From contig NZ_CP016279.1 in assembly GCF_001542625.1 (NCBI RefSeq), positions 10,168,001 to 10,232,000 on the forward strand: a stretch of DNA of 64,000 nucleotides, in the 5' to 3' direction. Positions 15,249 through 23,099 of the stretch are shown here, piece after piece; the first letter of the stretch is position 1; every line of letters starts with the position of its first letter. Source of the DNA: Streptomyces griseochromogenes (lineage in GTDB: Bacteria > Actinomycetota > Actinomycetes > Streptomycetales > Streptomycetaceae). The position numbers and the translations under genes are program-made. The notes below the pieces were generated by a model. The model searched no databases and was not told where the DNA came from. It was given only the letters and a program-made list of their open reading frames with translations.

Positions 15249-16396
15249 CACTGGGCCCCCTTCGGCTCCCTCGGCAGGCCGAGCACCCGCTCGGCGATGA
15301 TCGTGCGCTGGACCTGGTCCGAGCCGCCGTAGATGGTGTCGGCCCGGGAGAAGAGGAACAGGTGCTGGTCGGGGTCGAGCTCGTACGGCGTCGACGGCGA
15401 CCAGTCCGCGGGACCCGCGGAGGCCGCCGCGCCTCGCGCCTGGACCGCCAACTCCCCCAGCCGCTGGTGCCAGTTCGCCCACAGCAGCTTGGCCACGCTC
15501 GGCGCGCCCGCGTCGCCGCGGCCGCCGAGGGTGCGCAGGGCGTGCCAGCGCATGGTGCGCAGTTCGGCCCACTGGCGCACGAGCCGGGCGCGTACGACGG
15601 GGTCGTCGACGGCGCCGGTGCGCCGTGCGGTCCGAACGACCTGCGCCAGCTCCTCGGCGAATCCGATCTGCTGGGCGAGGGTCGACACCCCGCGCTCGAA
15701 GCCGAGCAGGCTCATCGCCACCCGCCAGCCCAGTCCCGCTCCCCCGACGACGTGCTCCACGCGCGCGTGTGCCCCGTCGAAGAAGACCTCGTTGAAGTCG
15801 CTGGTCCCGGTCATCTGGCGGATGGGCCGGACCTCGATACGGCCCGGCTGGTCCATGGGGACGAGCAGGAAACTGAGGCCGCGATGGCGGCGGGCGTCCG
15901 GGTCGGTCCGGGCCAGGACGAAGCACCAGTCGGCCTCGTGGGCGAGCGAGGTCCAGATCTTCTGCCCGGTGATCCGGTAGGACGACCCCTCACGCACGGC
16001 GGACGTGCGTATGCCCGCCAGATCGGACCCGGCACCCGGCTCGCTGTACCCCTGGCACCACAGCTCCTCCCCGGCCGCGACGGGCGGCAGGAACCGGGCC
16101 TTCTGCTCCTGGGTGCCGTGGGCGATGAGGGTGGGGGCGAGCAGGTTCTCCCCGATGTGCCCGGACCGCGGCGGCGCCCCCGACCGGGCGTACTCCTCGG
16201 CCCAGGCGACCTGCTGGGTGAGCGTGGCGGTCCGGTTCCCGTACCCGGACTCGCCCCAGCCGAGCCCGATCCATCCCGCCCGGCCGAGGGTACGTTCCCA
16301 AGTGCGTCTGTCCGTCGCGCCGTTGGCATGATCTGCCAGCCAAGCACGGACCTCGGTCCGGAACGCCTCGTCCTCAGCGGCGAATTCAAAGTCCAC
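15248..16396 (-). CDS. Acyl-CoA dehydrogenase, alpha-like type
   Basis: A 382-residue acyl-CoA dehydrogenase with the longer, N-terminally typical form (DFEFAAEDEAFRTEVRAWLADH; WCQGYSEPGAGSDLAGIRT; ITGQKIWTSLAHEADWCFVLART). The C-terminal segment reads IYGGSDQVQRTIIAERVLGLP. The position that is glutamate in medium-chain enzymes (IYEGTS) is glycine, so catalysis must use another base or a partner subunit. The GTG start at 16396 is supported by AGGAGGA at 16403-16409; longer readings run through an intergenic repeat. It is a plausible partner of the beta-like enzyme at 216-1400. It overlaps the zinc dehydrogenase by 4 nt. Confidence 0.9.
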   Translation of the reverse strand: MDFEFAAEDEAFRTEVRAWLADHANGATDRRTWERTLGRAGWIGLGWGESGYGNRTATLTQQVAWAEEYARSGAPPRSGHIGENLLAPTLIAHGTQEQKARFLPPVAAGEELWCQGYSEPGAGSDLAGIRTSAVREGSSYRITGQKIWTSLAHEADWCFVLARTDPDARRHRGLSFLLVPMDQPGRIEVRPIRQMTGTSDFNEVFFDGAHARVEHVVGGAGLGWRVAMSLLGFERGVSTLAQQIGFAEELAQVVRTARRTGAVDDPVVRARLVRQWAELRTMRWHALRTLGGRGDAGAPSVAKLLWANWHQRLGELAVQARGAAASAGPADWSPSTPYELDPDQHLFLFSRADTIYGGSDQVQRTIIAERVLGLPREPKGAQ

Positions 16397-16434
16397 AGGG
16401 TCTCCTCCTGGCGCCGGGTGCGTGCACTGACCTG

Positions 16435-16505
16435 AGGGGCGCGGGGCCGCATCGATCAGCGGCTCCGCCGCGGGGCGCGGCCGGCCACGGAAGACCCGCG
16501 GCCGC
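16435..16505. repeat. Dispersed intergenic repeat, copy E
   Basis: Contains AGGGGCGCGGGG, then GCGGCTCCGCCGCG, then a CCACGG...ACCCGCGGC end. The same blocks, in the same order, occur in other gaps of this window. Here it lies between the SDR stop and the acyl-CoA dehydrogenase ribosome-binding site. Confidence 0.55.
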
Positions 16506-16527
16506 CACACGACGACACGCGCCCGAG

Positions 16528-17442
16528 CTACCGGGCGTTCGGCCGTGCCCCTCCCCGCGCCGCCCTTTCCATCGCCTCCAGCTGGGACAGCATGGGCATC
16601 GGATCCACCCCCACAGCCCCGGGCAGCACCTCCGCGACCCGTTCCGGCGTCCAGGACCCCTCCCCGTGGACCGCACGGAGTTCACGAGGCTGGGCCCACA
16701 CCGCGATCTTCGGCCCGGCGCTCGTGTACACCTGCCCGGTGATGTCCTGCTCCTTCGCGGCGTCGGACAGCAGGTAGACCACCAGCGCGGCCACGTCCTC
16801 CGGTTCCCCGATCTCCTTCAGCTCCGTCGGGACGCCCGCCGACATCCTCGTACGGGCCACGGGGGCGACCGCGTTGGCGGTCACCCCGTACTTGTGCAGC
16901 CCCAGAGCCGCGCTGCGGACCAGCGAGATGATCCCGCCCTTCGCGGCGCTGTAGTTGGCCTGCGAGACGGAGCCCTGGTGGTTGCCGCTGGTGAAGCCGA
17001 TGAGCGTGCCGGACTTCTGGCGGCGCATGACGGCCGAGGCGGCACGGAAGACGGTGAAGGTGCCCTTGAGGTGGGTGGCGACCACCGGGTCCCACTCCTG
17101 CTCGGACATGTTGAACAGCATGCGTTCGCGCAGGATCCCGGCGACGCAGACGACCCCGTCGAGACGGCCGTACGAGGACAGGGCCGTGTCCACGACCCGC
17201 TGTCCGCCCGCCATCGTGGAGATGTCGTCGGCGACCGCGACCGCCTCGCCGCCCGCCGCCTCGATCTCCTTGACGACGGCCTCGGCGACCGCGCTCGTCG
17301 GCGCGGTGCCGTCGGCCGCCACGCCGTAGTCGTTGACGACGACCTTCGCGCCCTCGGCCGCCGCCGCGAGCGCGACCGCCCGCCCGATGCCCCGCCCGGC
17401 GCCCGTCACGGCGACCACCTTGCCTGCCAAGAAGTTCCCCAC
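16528..17442 (-). CDS. SDR-family oxidoreductase ((3R)-hydroxyacyl-CoA dehydrogenase-like)
   Basis: A 304-residue short-chain dehydrogenase. The cofactor motif TGAGRGIG is near the N-terminus and NDYGVAADG follows beta2. The active site is serine in GFTSGNHQGSV and YSAAKGG (YxxxK). The about 45-residue C-terminal extension and overall pattern resemble the dehydrogenase unit of peroxisomal multifunctional enzyme type 2 and actinobacterial homologues that oxidise 3-hydroxyacyl-CoA. It is the first gene of a leftward group (SDR, acyl-CoA dehydrogenase, zinc dehydrogenase), with an operator core 23 nt upstream of its ATG. The beta-hydroxyacyl-CoA substrate is inferred. Confidence 0.88.
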   Translation of the reverse strand: MGNFLAGKVVAVTGAGRGIGRAVALAAAAEGAKVVVNDYGVAADGTAPTSAVAEAVVKEIEAAGGEAVAVADDISTMAGGQRVVDTALSSYGRLDGVVCVAGILRERMLFNMSEQEWDPVVATHLKGTFTVFRAASAVMRRQKSGTLIGFTSGNHQGSVSQANYSAAKGGIISLVRSAALGLHKYGVTANAVAPVARTRMSAGVPTELKEIGEPEDVAALVVYLLSDAAKEQDITGQVYTSAGPKIAVWAQPRELRAVHGEGSWTPERVAEVLPGAVGVDPMPMLSQLEAMERAARGGARPNAR

Positions 17443-17465
17443 GTCCGGCCCCTTCCCGCGATTTC

Positions 17466-17478
17466 TGACGGACCGTTA
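17466..17478. promoter_or_regulatory. Operator palindrome, site 7 (TGACGGACCGTTA), plus nearby half-site
   Basis: Core TGAC-GGACC-GTTA in TTCTGAC...GTTAGATT. A second half-site, GTCAGAT, lies at 17492-17498. Together they occupy the gap between the divergent SDR (17442) and cyclase (17528) genes. Confidence 0.7.
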
Positions 17479-17527
17479 GATTTTATGGCCCGTCAGATGT
17501 GCGGACACAAGCCCCGGGGAGGCACCG

Positions 17528-18454
17528 ATGTCACTGCCCGCCGAGTTCCACGACATCGCCGAGCGCGTGAACAACTGGGGGCGCTGGGGGGCCGACGACG
17601 AGATCGGCACCCTGAACCTGATCACCGACGAGGTGGTGCGCGAGGCCGCGGCCTGCGTGCGCACCGGGCGCAGGGTGCCGCTCGCGCTGCCGCTCCAGCA
17701 GGACGGGGTGCAGACCGGGATGATCCCCGGGCGGGTCAATCCGCTGCACGCGATGGTGCAGATCAACCAGGAGCTGTTCGGGCCGGGCACGGTGGCGTGC
17801 AGCGACGACGCGGTGACCATGGGGCTGCAGGCGGGCACCCACTGGGACGCGCTGACCCATGTCTCGCACTCCGGGAAGCTCTACAACGGCCGGCCGGCGC
17901 ACTCGGTCACCGCGCACGGCGGCGCGGAGTTCGCCGGCATCGACAAGGCGCGGCACATCGTCTCGCGCGGGGTACTGCTGGACGTGGCACGCGCGCGGGG
18001 CGTGGACCGGCTGGCGGGCGGGCACGCGGTCACGCCGGAGGACCTGGCGGCGGCCGAGGAGTTCGGCGGGGTGCGGGTGCGGGCGGGGGACGTGGTCCTG
18101 GTGCGGACGGGGCAGGTGCAGGTCTGTCTGGCCGGGGACAAGCACGGGTACGGCTATCCCTCGCCGGGGCTCTCGGTGCGCTGCCCGGAGTGGTTCCACG
18201 CGCGCGATGTCGCGGCGGTCGCGAACGACACGCTCACATTTGAGATATTTCCGCCCGAGATCGAGAATCTATGGCTGCCCGTGCACGCCCTGGATCTGGT
18301 GGAGATGGGGATGCTCCAGGGCCAGAACTGGAATCTCGAAGAGTTGTCCACAGCCTGTGGAGAAGAAGGGCGGTACGCGTTCCTGCTGTCGGCGATGCCC
18401 GAGCCGTTCGTCGGGGCGACGGGAACGCCGGTGGCACCCGTGGCCGTCCTGTGA
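17528..18454 (+). CDS. Cyclase-family metal-dependent hydrolase (kynurenine formamidase-like fold)
   Basis: A 308-residue member of the cyclase/KynB-like family. The metal-binding block AGTHWDALTHVSHSGKLYNG carries the HxxxDxxxH-type ligands (GTHWDALTH). Members hydrolyse amide, ester or lactone bonds using a divalent metal. The start ATG 17528 follows GAGG (17519-17522, in GGGGAGGCACCG). It is divergent from the SDR and shares the operator region, so it belongs to the same regulon. A ring-opening or lactone-hydrolysis step is plausible but not shown. The last residues overlap no other gene; a 236-nt gap follows. Confidence 0.88.
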   Translation: MSLPAEFHDIAERVNNWGRWGADDEIGTLNLITDEVVREAAACVRTGRRVPLALPLQQDGVQTGMIPGRVNPLHAMVQINQELFGPGTVACSDDAVTMGLQAGTHWDALTHVSHSGKLYNGRPAHSVTAHGGAEFAGIDKARHIVSRGVLLDVARARGVDRLAGGHAVTPEDLAAAEEFGGVRVRAGDVVLVRTGQVQVCLAGDKHGYGYPSPGLSVRCPEWFHARDVAAVANDTLTFEIFPPEIENLWLPVHALDLVEMGMLQGQNWNLEELSTACGEEGRYAFLLSAMPEPFVGATGTPVAPVAVL

Positions 18455-18690
18455 AGTCCGGTTGGCGGCGCGCCCCCTGTATGCGACTTCACGCCGCCAT
18501 CCGGTGCGACCCACACTCGACGAGGGTCGCCGTCACCCGCACCCTCGCCGTCCCCTCGCGGCGAATCGTTGCCCACAAGCGTGTTCAAACAGTCACACGC
18601 CGTCAACACCGGTACGGGGGTTTATTGCTTTCGCCCCGTTCATACGGACCGCGCACGGGTGCATCCCCGGCGCACCTCCGCACCGGGGGT

Positions 18691-19209
18691 CTACACCGCT
18701 TCGAATGCGAGGTCCTCGTACGCGGACAGACCGCCCCCGTACGCCACCGCCGCGCCCTCCCGGGCCTGCGAGCAGCGGTCCAGTTCGCACCAGATGCTCT
18801 TGCCGGAGCCCTCGGGGCTCCAGCCCCAGCGGTCGGCGAGGCAGTCGACGAGCGCCAGGCCCCGGCCGCCGGTGGCGTCACCGCCGGCGCAGCGCGGGAC
18901 GGGGGCGCGGGAGCTGGTGTCGGCCACCTCCAGCCGCACCGTGGCCCGCGCGGCCGTCTCCGCCTCGGCCGCCGCCTCCGCCACCGCCTCCTTCGCCACC
19001 CCGGGCAGGAACAGCCGCAGCAGCGCCGGACGGCCGGTGTGCACCACGGCGTTGGTCACCAGTTCGGAGACGAGCAGGACCAGGGTCTCGGCCAACGGCT
19101 CGTCGGCCCCTATCCCGAGCCCCGCGAGGCGCGACCGGGCCCAGCTCCTGGCCCGTCCCACCTCCGCGGGGTCGGGCCGGATCTCCAGCTGCACTTGAAG
19201 CACCTGCAC
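18691..19209 (-). CDS. ATP-binding protein, RsbW-type anti-sigma/HATPase_c domain
   Basis: A 172-residue stand-alone HATPase domain of the SpoIIAB/RsbW kind. The N box is VLLVSELVTNAVVHTG, the G1 box region is VRLEVADTSSRAPV and the G2 box GGRGLALVDCLADRWG. Such proteins in Streptomyces act as serine kinases or anti-sigma factors towards STAS proteins and SigB-like sigma factors. GTG at 19209 is taken as start; it lies 3 nt after the stop of a small membrane-peptide frame, suggesting coupling. The C-terminal 30 residues (CSQAREGAAVAYGGGLSAYED) are a low-conservation tail. No sigma partner is adjacent; a STAS protein lies at 27826-28206. Confidence 0.9.
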   Translation of the reverse strand: MQVLQVQLEIRPDPAEVGRARSWARSRLAGLGIGADEPLAETLVLLVSELVTNAVVHTGRPALLRLFLPGVAKEAVAEAAAEAETAARATVRLEVADTSSRAPVPRCAGGDATGGRGLALVDCLADRWGWSPEGSGKSIWCELDRCSQAREGAAVAYGGGLSAYEDLAFEAV

Positions 19210-19212
19210 CGC

Positions 19213-19350
19213 TCACACCATCCGAACCGGCGGACACACGACCCCACGCCGAACGAACGCCGCGACACAGGCCGCGGCGAGCAGCACGACGAGGGCCACG
19301 ATCGTAGCCATTTTCTGCATGGCCAGAACAATGGCCAGAGCAAGGGTCAC
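19213..19350 (-). CDS. Small putative membrane peptide upstream of the HATPase gene
   Basis: A 45-codon frame from GTG 19350. It is almost entirely one hydrophobic segment (ALAIVLAMQKMATIVALVV... LLAAACVAAF) followed by a short basic tail (VRRGVVCPPVRMV), as in a single-pass membrane peptide. AAGGGA lies about 10 nt upstream of the GTG. Its TGA is 3 nt from the GTG of the HATPase gene, an arrangement that favours translational coupling. A shorter form from ATG 19320 (35 residues) is possible. I do not recognise a family. The support is positional and compositional only. Confidence 0.4.
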   Translation of the reverse strand: MTLALAIVLAMQKMATIVALVVLLAAACVAAFVRRGVVCPPVRMV

Positions 19351-19747
19351 AGAACGTGATTCCCTTGCGAGACAGCATGGTTGACGTACAGTCACCCCAA
19401 CAAGCGCTTCGGGCATATTCCAGCGCGAAGGAGTACGCGCGCACCATACTGTGCGACGCGCATGCCGGGGAGTCGAACAGGCGGGAGTACAAGCCCTCAC
19501 CGCCCTACGAGCAGCGGCGCGCACCGCGCGGTCCGGGGACGCCCCAAGGGCACCACCGGCACGGCTCGTGCTCGCAGCCACTCGCATCTCACACAAGGTA
19601 CCGGAGGGGGCACCCGACTCCAGGACGTGACGAGTCACGCGAAGGACACAACCCGGTATCGACGCTCTGTGATTCCGGTATGCCACAATCCGCGACACCC
19701 CGGTCCGGTGCTGCGCGAGCGGCCCAGCCCAGAGCGCTGCCGCGCGC
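19351..19747. other. Intergenic region without a supported gene
   Basis: About 400 nt between the HATPase unit and the stop of the acyl-CoA dehydrogenase operon, both read leftward. It should hold the promoter for the small peptide and HATPase; AAGCGCTT (19399-19406) and TTGACGTACAGTCA (19381-19394) are the only symmetric stretches. No reading frame here has convincing conservation or a ribosome-binding site. Confidence 0.5.
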
Positions 19748-20635
19748 TCAGGCCGCCAGATCGGCGGCGAGGACTTCCTCACTCTGCGTACTCCCGCCGC
19801 CACGCCGGGCCCGCACCCAGGCCCGTTTGAGATGCAGATGGACTTCCGCCTCCCAGGTGAAACCCATGCCGCCGTGCACCTGGAGGCAGTCGCGGGCCCC
19901 GCGCACGGCGGCCTCGTCGGCGAGCAGCCGGGCGGCGGCGATGTCGGCCGGGTCGGCGGTCACGGCGGCCGCGTAGACGGCGGCGCGGGCCGTCTCGGCG
20001 CGCACCAGCAGGTCGGCGCACAGGTGTTTGACCGCCTGGAAGGCCCCGATCGGCTGCCCGAACTGCTCACGCGCCCGGGCGTGTTGCACGGCCAGCTCGC
20101 ACGCGCGTGTGGCCGTGCCGAGCTGTTCGGCCGCGGTGAGCAAAGCGGCCACCGGATCCGGCGCACCGGCGCCCACGCCGGGAACCCCGGGAACCCGGTG
20201 CAGGGGCGTCAGCGGGTCCACCGAGCGCACCGGCAGGGCCCCGCGGGCGTCCCCGCACACGGTGTCGGCCGCGTCCAGCCACTCCGCGAGGGGGCCGTCC
20301 ACGCGGGCCACCACGCTCTCCCCGGTGGCTGCCCCGGGTACGGTCCCGGCGGCGAGGTGGGTGGCCAGCACGGGCCCCGGGAGCAGCGCGCGGCCGGTCT
20401 CCTCGAAGACCAGCACCGCCTCAGGCAGGCCGAGGCCGACCCCGCCCTCCTCCTCCGGCAGCCGCAGCGCGAACAGGCCCGCCGCGCCCAGCTGCCGCCA
20501 CAGGTCCCGGTCGAGGTGTCCCGCGCGGGCCACGGCCGCCCGCAGCGCGCCGGCGCCGAACCGGCGCTCCAGCAGCTGTCGCACCCCGGTCCGCAACGCC
20601 CGCTGTTCCTCGGTGAGTCGGAAACGCACGGTCAC
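19748..20635 (-). CDS. Acyl-CoA dehydrogenase, shorter beta-like subunit
   Basis: A 295-residue short acyl-CoA dehydrogenase. The N-domain VRFRLTEEQRALRTGVRQLLERRFG and C-domain REQFGQPIGAFQAVKHLCADLLVRAE and HGGMGFTWEAEVHLHLKRA are clear; the middle beta domain is much reduced (about residues 115-165), and the length is some 80-100 residues under the usual 380. This reduced form with an adjacent full-length partner is typical of alpha2beta2 heterotetrameric dehydrogenases such as the ChsE/FadE pairs in steroid degradation. GTG 20635 overlaps the partner's TGA by 4 nt. It closely resembles the C-terminal half of the 216-1400 protein. Confidence 0.88.
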   Translation of the reverse strand: MTVRFRLTEEQRALRTGVRQLLERRFGAGALRAAVARAGHLDRDLWRQLGAAGLFALRLPEEEGGVGLGLPEAVLVFEETGRALLPGPVLATHLAAGTVPGAATGESVVARVDGPLAEWLDAADTVCGDARGALPVRSVDPLTPLHRVPGVPGVGAGAPDPVAALLTAAEQLGTATRACELAVQHARAREQFGQPIGAFQAVKHLCADLLVRAETARAAVYAAAVTADPADIAAARLLADEAAVRGARDCLQVHGGMGFTWEAEVHLHLKRAWVRARRGGGSTQSEEVLAADLAA

Positions 20636-21765
20636 CGTCCCTTGGGCAGGCCGAGGATGCGCTCGGCGACGATGTTGCGCTGGATCTGCGAGGTGCCGGC
20701 GGCGATGGTGTACGACAGCGAGGAGAGCCGGTCGAGGACCCAGGGCCGGTCCAGGTCGAGGCTGTCCGGGCCGAGCACCTCGGCGGCGGCGTCGTACAGC
20801 TCCTGACGGGCGTGCGAATACCGGAGTTTGAAGACCGACCCCCCGACGCCCGGCACTCCGCCGCTCGCCTCCGCCTCGCTCACGTTCCACTGGGTCAGCC
20901 GCCACAGCGCCCGGAACTCGGCGTTGAGCCGCCCGAGCCGTCCGCGCAGCACCGGATCGTCCCAGCGGCCGTTCTCCCGTGCGGCGCGGGCGAGTTCGCC
21001 GAGCACCCGGCGGCAGGCGACGACCTCGCCGACGAAGGCCGTACCGCGCTCGAAGGAGAGCGTCACCATGGTCACGCGCCAGCCGTCGTTCTCCGCCCCG
21101 ACCCGGTTGGCCACCGGCACCCGGACCTCGTCCAGGAACACCTCGGCGAACTCGGCCGACCCGGCGAGCGTGCGCAGCGGCCGTACGGTGATGCCGTCGG
21201 CGTCCATGGGCATGGCCAGCCAGGTGATGCCCCGGTGCCTGGGCGCCACCGGGTCCGTGCGGACCAGCAGTTCGCACCAGTCGGCGACCTCGGCGTGCGA
21301 GGTCCAGATCTTGGACCCGCTCACCACGTAGTCGTCGCCGTCCCGCCACGCGCGCGTGCGCAGCGCGGCGAGGTCGGAGCCGGCGTCCGGCTCGCTGAAC
21401 CCCTGGCACCACACCTCGTCCCCGCGCAGGATCGGCGGCAGCCAGCGCGCCCGCTGCCCGGCGCTTCCCTCGGCGGCGATGGTCGGCCCGGCATGCAGCA
21501 ACCCGACGAAGTTCGCGCCCACATAGGGGGCGCCCGCCTTCTCCGTCTCCTCCAGGAAGATCAGCCGCGTGGTCGGAGAGGCGTCCCAGTGGACGTCGGC
21601 GTACCCGGCGTCGTACAGCATCCGCTGCCAGCCGAGGTCGTAGGCGCGGCGGCCGGGCCAGTCGTCCGGGGACGGCTTCGCGGGCAGGGCGGGCAGCACC
21701 TTGGCGAGCCACTCGCGCAGCCGGACCCGGAACTCCTCCTCCTCGGGCGTGTACGAGAGGTCCAT
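20632..21765 (-). CDS. Acyl-CoA dehydrogenase, alpha-like subunit
   Basis: A 377-residue full-length acyl-CoA dehydrogenase (MDLSYTPEEEEFRVRLREWLAK; WCQGFSEPDAGSDLAALRT; VSGSKIWTSHAEVADWCELLVRTD; ending IAAGTSQIQRNIVAERILGLP). The glutamate of the medium-chain motif is replaced by alanine (IAAGTS). Together with the short partner at 19748-20635 it probably forms one heteromeric dehydrogenase with a single functional active site per pair. The ATG shares one base with the upstream TAA (TAATG), so amidohydrolase, alpha and beta subunits are tightly coupled. Its substrate is likely a bulky acyl-CoA. Confidence 0.9.
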   Translation of the reverse strand: MDLSYTPEEEEFRVRLREWLAKVLPALPAKPSPDDWPGRRAYDLGWQRMLYDAGYADVHWDASPTTRLIFLEETEKAGAPYVGANFVGLLHAGPTIAAEGSAGQRARWLPPILRGDEVWCQGFSEPDAGSDLAALRTRAWRDGDDYVVSGSKIWTSHAEVADWCELLVRTDPVAPRHRGITWLAMPMDADGITVRPLRTLAGSAEFAEVFLDEVRVPVANRVGAENDGWRVTMVTLSFERGTAFVGEVVACRRVLGELARAARENGRWDDPVLRGRLGRLNAEFRALWRLTQWNVSEAEASGGVPGVGGSVFKLRYSHARQELYDAAAEVLGPDSLDLDRPWVLDRLSSLSYTIAAGTSQIQRNIVAERILGLPKGR

Positions 21766-22958
21766 TACGTGTCGAGGTCCAGGTCCAGCATGCGGATGGC
21801 GTTGCCCCGCATCAGCTTGTACACGGTCTCCTCGTCCAGCCCCTTCACATGGTCGAGGGCGACCTCCTTGGTGTGCGGGAAGGTCGAGTCGACGTGCGGG
21901 TAGTCGGTCTCGAAGGTGGCGTTGTCACGGCCGACGACGTCGATCGAGGCGACTCCGTGCTTGTCGCGGAAGAAGCAGCAGAAGATCTGCCGGTAGTAGT
22001 ACGTGGACGGCGGCTCCGGGATCAGGTCGCGCACCCCGCCCCAGGCGCGGTGCTCCTCCCACACGTCGTCGGCGCGTTCCAGGGCGTACGGGATCCAGCC
22101 CATCTGCCCTTCGGAGTAGGCGAGTTTGAGGGCCGGGAACTTCACCAGCACCCCGCTGAACAGGTAGTCCATCATCGAGGCCATCGCGTTGTTGAAGCTG
22201 AGCGAGGCCTGGACGGCGGGCGGCGCGTCCGGCGAGGCGGCGGGCATCTGCGAGCTGCTGCCGATGTGCATGTTGACGACCGTCCCCGTCTCCTGGCACA
22301 CCGCGAAGAACGGGTCCCAGTAGCCGGAGTGGATCGACGGCAGCCCGAGATGGGTGGGGATCTCGGAGAAGGTCACGGCGCGCACCCCGCGCGCGGCGTT
22401 GCGCCGGATCTCGGCGACGGCCAGGTCCACGTCCCACAGCGGGATCAGGCACAGCGGGATCAGGCGCCCACCGCTTTCCCCGCACCACTCCTCCACCATC
22501 CAGTCGTTGTAGGCGCGCACGCACGCGAGGGCGACCTCCTTGTCGTGCGCCTCGGCGAAGGTCTGCCCGCAAAAGCGCGGGAAGGTGGGGAAGCAGAGGC
22601 TGGCCTCGACGTGATTGAGGTCCATGTCCTTCAGGCGCTCGACGGGATCCCAGCAGCCGCGCCGCATCTGCTCCCGGGTGATCCCCTCCAGGGTCATCTC
22701 GTCGCGGTCGAAGCCGACGGCGGCGATGTTGCGCTTGTACGGGAACTTCAGGTCCTCGTAGATCCACCAGTCGGTCGGCCGGCCGTCCGGGTCCATGGTG
22801 ATCTGGTACTTCCCGCCGACGTACGCCAGCTCCCCGATCCCGGCGGTCAGCGGCTTGGGGCCCCGGTCCCGGTACCTGGCCGGCAGCCAGGTCTCGAAGA
22901 GATGGGCGGGCTCGATCACATGGTCGTCGACGCTGATGACGCGGGGCAGTTCGGTCAT
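21765..22958 (-). CDS. Amidohydrolase family protein (ACMSD-like TIM barrel)
   Basis: A 397-residue metal-dependent hydrolase of the amidohydrolase-2 (ACMSD/resorcylate decarboxylase-like) family. It starts VISVDDHVIEPAHLFETWLP, where the usual HxH metal pair is reduced to DxH. It continues with VVNMHIGSSSQ, LKLAYSEGQMGWIPYALERAD and ends FETDYPHVDSTFPHTKEV, the hallmark metal-ligand aspartate block. It is the first gene of an amidohydrolase-dehydrogenase operon. Similar proteins accompany steroid- and terpenoid-type acyl-CoA dehydrogenases, where they may decarboxylate or hydrolyse a ring-opened product. The operator core at 22978-22990 is 19 nt upstream of ATG 22958. Confidence 0.9.
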   Translation of the reverse strand: MTELPRVISVDDHVIEPAHLFETWLPARYRDRGPKPLTAGIGELAYVGGKYQITMDPDGRPTDWWIYEDLKFPYKRNIAAVGFDRDEMTLEGITREQMRRGCWDPVERLKDMDLNHVEASLCFPTFPRFCGQTFAEAHDKEVALACVRAYNDWMVEEWCGESGGRLIPLCLIPLWDVDLAVAEIRRNAARGVRAVTFSEIPTHLGLPSIHSGYWDPFFAVCQETGTVVNMHIGSSSQMPAASPDAPPAVQASLSFNNAMASMMDYLFSGVLVKFPALKLAYSEGQMGWIPYALERADDVWEEHRAWGGVRDLIPEPPSTYYYRQIFCCFFRDKHGVASIDVVGRDNATFETDYPHVDSTFPHTKEVALDHVKGLDEETVYKLMRGNAIRMLDLDLDT

Positions 22959-22977
22959 GGATCCCCACCTATCGATC

Positions 22978-22990
22978 TGATGGACCGTCA
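22978..22990. promoter_or_regulatory. Operator palindrome, site 8 (TGATGGACCGTCA)
   Basis: Core TGAT-GGACC-GTCA in GATCTGAT...GTCAGATTC, 19 nt upstream of the amidohydrolase ATG (22958, minus strand). Confidence 0.7.
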
Positions 22991-23065
22991 GATTCTCCTC
23001 TTCAGCAGGCTAGCCCCGCACCCCTGGACCGACAAGGCACGCGGGCCTACGCTCTGCCGCAGATC

Positions 23066-23078
23066 TGACGTACCGTCA
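23066..23078. promoter_or_regulatory. Operator palindrome, site 9 (TGACGTACCGTCA)
   Basis: Core TGAC-GTACC-GTCA in AGATCTGAC...GTCAGCT, ending 21 nt before the GTG of the AMP-dependent ligase. With site 8 it flanks this divergent promoter region. Confidence 0.75.
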
Positions 23079-23099
23079 GCTACGCAGGGGGTCGACGAC

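Noticed and set aside
19381..19394. TTGACGTACAGTCA, resembling the island operator
   Set aside because: The arms are TGAC/GTCA-like, but the spacing (GTACA in TTGACGTACAGTCA) and flanks do not match the other copies, and the neighbouring genes are regulatory, not catabolic.
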